17,391 nucleotides of DNA. It comes from an uncultured Spirochaetia bacterium (GTDB taxonomy: Bacteria; Spirochaetota; UBA4802; JAGODF01). The translations under genes and the position numbers were made by a program. Positions 15,457-17,391 of the stretch are shown here, one piece after another (within the stretch, counting starts at the first letter, position 1; the number at the start of each line of letters is the position of its first letter). Under the pieces are notes generated by a model. That model saw only the letters and a list, made by a program, of their open reading frames with translations. It did no database searches and had not been told where the DNA came from. The stretch lies in assembly GCA_937967705.1 (NCBI GenBank), contig CALCJG010000467.1:1-17391 (forward strand), read 5' to 3'.

Positions 15457-16267
15457 CCTTCCTCCCTGACATCACCCTGTCCCTGAGGCGGACGTTCCTG
15501 TCCTTGAGTCCCTCCAGGAGGGCCTTGACCGTCTCCTCGGTGCCGTCGTCGTTTATGATCAGCGCCTGGCGCTGTTTTTCCGGGCCCAGAATACGCCGCA
15601 CCACCGTACCGCTGCCCGGGAGCCCCGTCCGCATGGGATCGGCGCCGATCTCCTCGATGTTCCAGCAGAGGACCTCCCCTCCCTCGAAGGCGCGGTTCAG
15701 CCCTCCCAGGGACGGATAGATATTCTCGGAAATTTTATGGCTGATGGAGATCACCGCGGGAAGCGCGGCCTCGATTTCTTCAATATAGTTATCCACGATT
15801 CGCTCGGCCCGGATCGTCGTTCCCTCCACCTGGAGATCCCCCACATAGGATAGGAAGGGCAGGCCCAGAAACTCCGCCAGCTGGGGTCCCACATGGCCCG
15901 TTTCCGAATCCAGTGTGCGGGAGCCGCAGAGGATGAGGTCCGCTCCCCCCAGACGGGCGATGCCCCGGGAAAGCGTGTAAGCCGTGGCCAGGGTGTCGGC
16001 CTCCGCCATGCGCCGGTCGCTGAGAAGCACGGCCCGATCCACTCCCAGGGCCAGCGCCTCACGGAGGGAATCCTCCGCCCCGGGAGGCCCCATGGAAAGG
16101 GCGGTCACCCCGTCGCCGGGTTTCGCGAGCTCCAGGGCACGCTTCAGGGCCACGCGGTCATTGGGGTTTATGGCGCCGCCCCCCTCCTCCCGGCGGAGCA
16201 CCTTCCGCTCACGGTCGAAGGAGACGGGTCCCAGCGGCACCTGTTTGATACAGACCGCGATTCTCAC
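15437..16267 (-). CDS. etfB: Electron transfer flavoprotein subunit beta
   Basis: The 276-residue EtfB has the expected N-terminal AVCIKQVP, NPNDRVALKRALELA (about 34-48), and ADLILCGSRTLDSETGHVGPQLAEFLGLP (about 108-136), the nucleotide-binding region. The stretch SDRRMAEADTLATAY resembles, as I recall them, EtfB subunits of electron-bifurcating ETFs such as that of Acidaminococcus more than mitochondrial-type EtfB, which lacks the ADTLAT segment. That would allow binding of NADH and FAD rather than AMP, an inference to be tested by alignment. It starts with a GTG whose last two bases belong to the TGA of the acyl-CoA dehydrogenase (GTGA, 16264-16267), and it overlaps etfA by 20 bases, so all three genes are translationally coupled. 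It works as a heterodimer with EtfA. Confidence 0.95.
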   Translation of the reverse strand: MRIAVCIKQVPLGPVSFDRERKVLRREEGGGAINPNDRVALKRALELAKPGDGVTALSMGPPGAEDSLREALALGVDRAVLLSDRRMAEADTLATAYTLSRGIARLGGADLILCGSRTLDSETGHVGPQLAEFLGLPFLSYVGDLQVEGTTIRAERIVDNYIEEIEAALPAVISISHKISENIYPSLGGLNRAFEGGEVLCWNIEEIGADPMRTGLPGSGTVVRRILGPEKQRQALIINDDGTEETVKALLEGLKDRNVRLRDRVMSGRKGEGFDL

Positions 16268-17391
16268 GGATCCATCCTGTCGCCCTGCTCGAGCACAGAG
16301 CGGGCCACCACAAGTTTCTGCACCTCATTGGCGCCCTCGTAGATCTCCGTCACCTTGGCGTCGCGGAAATAGCGTTCTACGCTGTAGGCCTTTGAGTAAC
16401 CGTAGGCCCCGTGGATCTGTATGGCCTTGACGGTGATGTCCATTGCGGCGCGGCTGGCGAAATGCTTGGCCATGGCGGCGTGCTTGCTGAAGGATTTTCC
16501 TGCGTCCTTGAGGCTCGCGGCCCGGAAGACCAGCATGCGGGCGGCTTCTATGTCCGTGGCCATATCGGCCAAATAGGACTGCACCATCTGCTGGGCCGCC
16601 AGGGGCTTGCCGAACTGAACCCGCTCCCGGGAATACCGGACCGAGGCCTCCAGCGCGGCCTGGGCGATCCCCACCGCCTGGGCCCCGATCCCGATGCGTC
16701 CCGCATCGAGGGCCGCCATGGCGATGAGGAAGCCGTCCCCCTCCCGCCCCAGGAGATTTTCGGGACCCACCGGCGTGTCCTCAAAGAAGAGGGAGCAGAC
16801 CGGATTGCCCCGCATCCCGCAGAGGTCTTCCAGGCCCCCGCGCGAGAAGCCGGGCATCTCGTCGGTGGTGATGAGCACGCTCATCCCCCTCTTCTTGTCC
16901 CGGGGATCGGTCTTCACGAAAATGAGGGAGATTCCGGTGATCCCGCCGTTGGTCACATAGGCCTTTTGTCCGTTTATGATGTAGCTGCCCGCGGCGTCTT
17001 TCCGGGCGGTGGTTTCGATGTTGGATGCGTCGGAGCCGGCATTGGGCTCCGTGAGGCAGAAGGCGCCGATCTTCTCCCCCCGCGCCAGGGGGCGCAGCAG
17101 CCGCTCCCTCTGTTCCGGGCTGCCGAATTTCTCCACGGGATAGGCCCCCACGGAGTTGTGCACCGTCACGGCCAGTCCCACGCTGGCGGAAACCCGGGAG
17201 AGCTCCTCGATGGCCAGGGCATAGCTCACGGTGTCCAGTCCCGCCCCCCCGAAGTCCGGGGAAACCTGTATCCCCCATAGATCCAGCCCGGCATGCTGCT
17301 TGATGAGCTCCGGCGTAAGGACCTGTTCCTCCCGGTCCGTCCGTATCTCGGATTCGTCAAAATCCCGCACCACCTGCCGTATCTTCTTCTG
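16264..17391 (-). CDS. Acyl-CoA dehydrogenase (5' end outside the window)
   Basis: 375 residues are visible and the frame runs off the window end (QKKIRQVVRDFDE at the edge), so the true start lies beyond 17391. The GTG at 17373 is internal. The fold is complete in order: N-terminal helices, the FAD/substrate region with AFCLTEPNAGSDASN, a beta domain, and the C-terminal helical domain with RVQFGKPLAAQQ, IQIHGAYGYSKAYSVERYFRDAKV and IYEGANEVQ. The glutamate in IYEGA is the catalytic base position of short-chain and butyryl-CoA dehydrogenases. The chain length and motifs fit a short- or branched-chain enzyme of the Bcd/SCAD type. It lies in the order dehydrogenase-etfB-etfA, overlapping etfB by four bases, so it probably exchanges electrons directly with this ETF. 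Exact substrate is not determinable. Confidence 0.93.
   Translation of the reverse strand, partial: QKKIRQVVRDFDESEIRTDREEQVLTPELIKQHAGLDLWGIQVSPDFGGAGLDTVSYALAIEELSRVSASVGLAVTVHNSVGAYPVEKFGSPEQRERLLRPLARGEKIGAFCLTEPNAGSDASNIETTARKDAAGSYIINGQKAYVTNGGITGISLIFVKTDPRDKKRGMSVLITTDEMPGFSRGGLEDLCGMRGNPVCSLFFEDTPVGPENLLGREGDGFLIAMAALDAGRIGIGAQAVGIAQAALEASVRYSRERVQFGKPLAAQQMVQSYLADMATDIEAARMLVFRAASLKDAGKSFSKHAAMAKHFASRAAMDITVKAIQIHGAYGYSKAYSVERYFRDAKVTEIYEGANEVQKLVVARSVLEQGDRMDP

Noticed and set aside
14335..15486. A 383-codon plus-strand frame covering the end of the small protein gene and etfA
   Set aside because: It is an antisense shadow of etfA with no recognisable domain.
16411..17280. A 289-codon plus-strand frame antisense to the acyl-CoA dehydrogenase
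   Set aside because: The composition is Gly/His/Arg-rich noise, and the opposite strand is an intact dehydrogenase.

Overview
This 17.4 kb window looks like chromosomal DNA from a GC-rich, motile or at least signal-responsive diderm bacterium. The outer-membrane barrel protein indicates an outer membrane. The single-chain fusion of a 7TM-type (7TMR-DISM) sensor, histidine kinase, receiver and PP2C phosphatase is a layout I associate with Spirochaetota, especially Leptospirales-like lineages. The assignment to Spirochaetota is an inference from architecture, not from a marker gene. I see no rRNA, tRNA, insertion sequence, CRISPR array or phage gene.

Layout. (1) 188-1102, minus: a CorA-family divalent-cation transporter whose signature tripeptide is SMN instead of GMN, behind a near-consensus promoter. 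(2) 1261-4540, plus: a three-gene operon made of a Tat/lipobox Acg-like nitroreductase, a TetR regulator and an Omp85/BamA-type outer-membrane barrel. Its promoter carries two identical-core palindromes, and one of them fills exactly the spacer between -35 and -10, so the operon is very probably repressed by its own TetR. (3) 4541-4820: mostly non-coding, with a 3' piece that reads like the end of an eroded gene. (4) 4817-8758, minus: a 1081-residue hybrid kinase/PP2C phosphatase followed by a SAM-dependent methyltransferase. (5) 9120-11077, plus: a six-TM chemoreceptor-like protein without HAMP, overlapping a small polytopic membrane protein. (6) 11129-13453, minus: a second hybrid histidine kinase, with a 10-base G tract upstream. 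(7) 13763-14450, plus: a minimal nucleotidyltransferase overlapping a 65-residue protein, a toxin-antitoxin-like pair. (8) 14464-17391, minus: etfA, etfB and a 5'-truncated acyl-CoA dehydrogenase in one overlapping operon, in the order typical of butyryl-CoA dehydrogenase/EtfBA complexes.

How the genes work together. Sections 4 to 6 form a signalling block: two membrane hybrid kinases, one with its own phosphatase output, and a methyl-accepting-like receptor, each in its own transcription unit. Section 2 is a self-regulated envelope module. Section 8 is acyl-CoA oxidation or reduction with its dedicated electron carrier. The most rewarding items to follow are the double TetR operator, the nucleotidyltransferase/small-protein pair, the EtfA His-to-Phe change in the FAD region, the CorA SMN variant and the G10 tract. 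Starts were re-chosen for several genes on the basis of ribosome binding sites: CorA, the Omp85 protein, the chemoreceptor, the second kinase and the nucleotidyltransferase.
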